This document shows positions 61,101-64,000 of a stretch of 64,000 nt of DNA, piece by piece. This DNA comes from Stratiolaelaps scimitus (taxonomy: Eukaryota > Arthropoda > Arachnida > Mesostigmata > Laelapidae), in the NCBI GenBank assembly GCA_019614645.1, contig JABWDB010000008.1, positions 9,300,001 to 9,364,000 of the forward strand, written 5' to 3'. Within the stretch, counting starts at the first letter, position 1. Each line of letters opens with the position of its first letter. Under the pieces are notes generated by a model. It saw nothing but the letters and a program-made list of their open reading frames with translations, had not been told where the DNA came from and made no database searches. Both the position numbers and the translations under genes were made by a program.

Positions 61101-62434
61101 GCGTTGAGCAGACAATACAATGATTGTATGCGATACGATTATAATTCATGCAAAGAAAAAAAAACTGTGTTGTCTTCACCATCGACAGAAAGCAAAACAA
61201 AACATTGAGAACGTACATTGACAATTGTCGTCGATACATCAGGCTAATGCAGTAGCAACAACAACGGCAACAGCAACAACAACAATAATAGTAATACGCT
61301 ATATGGTTATTTCTGACATCGTGGCTGCCGCTGTGTCCCGACGCGACAATGATCGTGGCTGGTGGAAGGGGGCGATTCGACGCTGACGCCACGAATGAAT
61401 GGCGCATCGTGGAAATGATGAAAAAGAAAACTGCTAACTAATGTTATTGGAAATAATGACAAAAGTGACTTGAAGGTTATGTGTAAGACAACAAACAACA
61501 AAGGGAGAGCGCATCAATTCGCTTATTCATTTAATCATTTACTGTGACTTTCGTATTGCCGAGGGCAGACAATGAACCGGGAGGTCCGGATCAACGGATC
61601 GGATGCTCACGCGTGATCTTCGTCGACCTAAGTTAAGGATCGCTCTTGCTCATGAACCATGGCCACCGGGAGTGGCGGCCAAGCGGCGACCACCACCACC
61701 ACCAAGACTATCAGTTGGAAAGTGACGCCTGCTAGCGAAATCGAATTGTTTGGCAATATGTGTTCAGGGGGAATTCCTCCCGACCACGCCAGGCCCAAAC
61801 GGCAATAGTATTCGCACACGTAGCACAGAGAATATGCTGTAGCCGGTAAAAAAAAAAAAATACGAAGATGGAGTTCTTCGAGAAATTTATCAATAACGTG
61901 ATTGAGCAAAATCGATCAATGTTCGATAATCAATGGCTCAATGGACAAAAGCGAGTATAAATAGACACACCAATGGAGATCGACGTCCGTGTGACGATCA
62001 GGAATCACCAGTATGAGCATGGTCACCGTGGATCATGGCCAGGACGGGATGTGATCGATGGTCACCTTTTGTCTTGACTTGTTTGTTCTGATGAGATTAA
62101 ATTTCGGTGGTACAATTCGGACGGCGGTCGAAACAATAGCGGAAATGTCAGTTGGTCACCTGAAAGCGAACTGGCGCCCCTGAACCAATCGGTTTGAGCC
62201 AGGCAACACAAACGCTAGACTTCGGCAATGTGTTAACGGTGGTTAGTGGCATCGAATGACACCTCGACCCACCGAATGCCGAAATGAGAGCATCGATATA
62301 AGGGATAAGGGAGACAATCGTTCGCAACGGTCACGGCTACGCGAAACGTGGTAAAATCAATTGCCGATTATGCCATTCGTTCGGTGTGTCACAAATAATC
62401 GTCGTACAAAAACCGGCTAGTAAGATATTGTCGT

Positions 62435-62468
<34 letters not shown>

Positions 62469-62907
62469 GCGTGTCGATACCAAATAAATCTGCAATCTGT
62501 ATAATATAGATGTTTGTCCCGAAGAGGTGGTACAAGGATTTGTGGTCAGGTGTCGCGGTAGTACCGGCGGACACCGTCACGTTTGATAGCGCGAGTGGTT
62601 GTCGATCGCAGGCTCCCGTTATACGATGACATCGTCAGCGTATCAATGGAGAGAAACAAGAATAACGAAAAGTAGAACGTAGTGTGATATGTTTAATACT
62701 AATTATTATTATTATTATGTTATTAATATTGCTAGTGTAGAACATGCGCTGGCAAAAGAGTTTCGGACAACATGAATTCAACGTAATGTCATTATATATT
62801 TAGGGAAAACGTGTTCTTTGAACTGCTGGAATTGATGTCAACTTATAGAAACAGCGGCGGCTCATACAAAAATCGGGCCACTGGAAGCATTAGCGGGCTG
62901 AATCTAA

Positions 62908-62970
<63 letters not shown>

Positions 62971-64000
62971 TATTTTGCAATACATCCAATAGGCGGCAGA
63001 GAGTCTACTGATGACTCTCTTTTTAACGAGCACTAAACATAAGCAACACTGTATTTGCGCGACGCACAGCTCTCCTAGCTGCTGAGGTATTTGACACTGC
63101 ACTGTAGGGGTTGCACGGGCGAACCGGCTAAAGTCCTCGTCCCGATTCCCTTCGCCGGAGATCAATCTTCGTCAAATCTTCAACACTGCATCAAGTACCG
63201 ATGACTCTACTTAGGCCGAACGGTACAGTTTGGTGAAGTAAATTTTCTAGCTCGTGTCAACTTGCCCAAGCCCCAGTCAGCTCACACGAAGTACACATGC
63301 CGTTAGTGTGTTAGCAAGCGGCCGCCCTCACGCTCCGTTTTTGTGTATTGATTGGGCCACACTTCGCCGTCCCCTATAAGCAAGAGATAGAAATTGACGA
63401 CGTTTTTCACAAATAAATAAATACGAAAAAACAAGATATGAAGGCAGTTGTGTGATAGTCGAGTTCGAGCCCGGCCAGTCTACGGAGCTAACAATACCAT
63501 ATTGTGGCTCTATATACGCTCAAGTGATGTTGACATATTTCACCTCGTCATAACAACGCAAGGTGTTACCGAGGCAGTTAAGTTCGGCCGCCATAACAAG
63601 TTCGTGCTTATACCTGCAACCTGCTTCATTGGGCCAATCTTCATCAGTTCCGATGTGGATCAACGCGAAATACCGTCTTATCACCGTCGTTCCTATATCG
63701 TCAAGAACACATATGGCACACACAATACCCTACATTCGATGCCTAGACACGTATCTTTCAACTAACCAACGGAACGAAATAATGCTAATGATGTTTGAAT
63801 ATTCATAGTTCCCCACCCGCCCTGGATGGCAGCGCGAACAAAACACCCCCATGAATTTGCATACGAAGTTATTACCGATCATGTTTTCGCGCGTTGCTGT
63901 TATCCACGTATAGGGGAAATACAGGCGTAAGCAGATACACGGCAGCGCCACGAGTATAAGGCAATCATGTGATTTTTCTCATCATCACCCCAACAGAGGT
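61101..64000. other. Repeat-rich end of window, no gene identified
   Basis: Microsatellites: CAA-rich tract 61256-61284, (AT)n 62436-62468, a very long (AT)n 62911-62972. A 105-codon frame at 63448-63765 begins at TTG, not ATG, and has no recognised domain. The window ends within non-coding-looking DNA. Confidence 0.4.
62911..62972. repeat. Long (AT)n microsatellite
   Basis: About 30 AT units with one GT interruption near the end, among the longest in the window. Confidence 0.95.

Noticed and set aside
63448..63765. 105-codon plus-strand frame near the window end
   Set aside because: Begins at TTG, has no domain, and the opposite strand is also open over much of it.
1..64000. CRISPR array, prophage or bacterial mobile island
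   Set aside because: No regularly spaced direct repeats, no operons and clear spliceosomal introns throughout; the sequence is animal nuclear DNA.

Overview
This is animal nuclear DNA. Genes are split by GT-AG introns, intergenic DNA is AT-rich, and there are many (AT)n, (TTA)n and (CAG)n microsatellites. Small retroelement relics and no bacterial operon logic fit this. An insect/chelicerate-type gustatory receptor, a Cys-loop channel, a WAP-domain pair and an SLC38A7-like transporter point to an arthropod. Modest intron sizes make an acarine, perhaps a mesostigmatid mite, my best guess, but that is inference. I rebuilt genes by requiring splice dinucleotides, matching intron phase and a continuous protein family match.

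Layout. 0.4-1.8 kb: ARL2 small GTPase (+, 4 exons). 4.2-5.1 kb: a Gln-rich secreted protein (+). 5.5-6.7 kb: a decayed mosaic copy made of pieces of both preceding loci. 7.4-8.2 kb: relic of a CR1-like non-LTR retrotransposon. 9.1-14.7 kb: SLC38A7/SNAT7-like amino-acid transporter (+, 7 exons). 16.5-17.5 kb: a small single-pass membrane protein (-). 19.4-22.1 kb: gustatory receptor (-, 3 exons). 23.8-25.5 kb: two tandem, related two-exon secreted proteins (+). 28.5-31.7 kb and 42.1-43.5 kb: two WAP-type Cys-rich secreted proteins (+), products of a large segmental duplication that also copied about 1 kb of upstream DNA.

Between the WAP copies, 32.9-39.8 kb holds a complete Cys-loop ligand-gated ion channel subunit (-, 10 exons, 445 codons), with an unusual acidic residue in its predicted ion-selectivity filter. 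45.3-47.3 kb: ribose-5-phosphate isomerase (-, 5' exon not found). From about 48 kb to the end I find no convincing protein exon. That stretch is dense in simple repeats, with GC-rich islands near 48.8-50.0, 55.6-56.5 and 60.5-61.1 kb, and could be promoter, 5'UTR or intron of a large gene.

A tRNA-derived SINE family occurs at least three times (18.7, 43.0 and 46.4 kb). The genes do not form a pathway; the neighbourhood looks like ordinary gene order shaped by local duplication. I did not find a clearly new biological system. The most informative items are the channel with a cation-type filter, the WAP pair in which one copy has lost its GT splice donor, and the mosaic duplication with a perfect hairpin.
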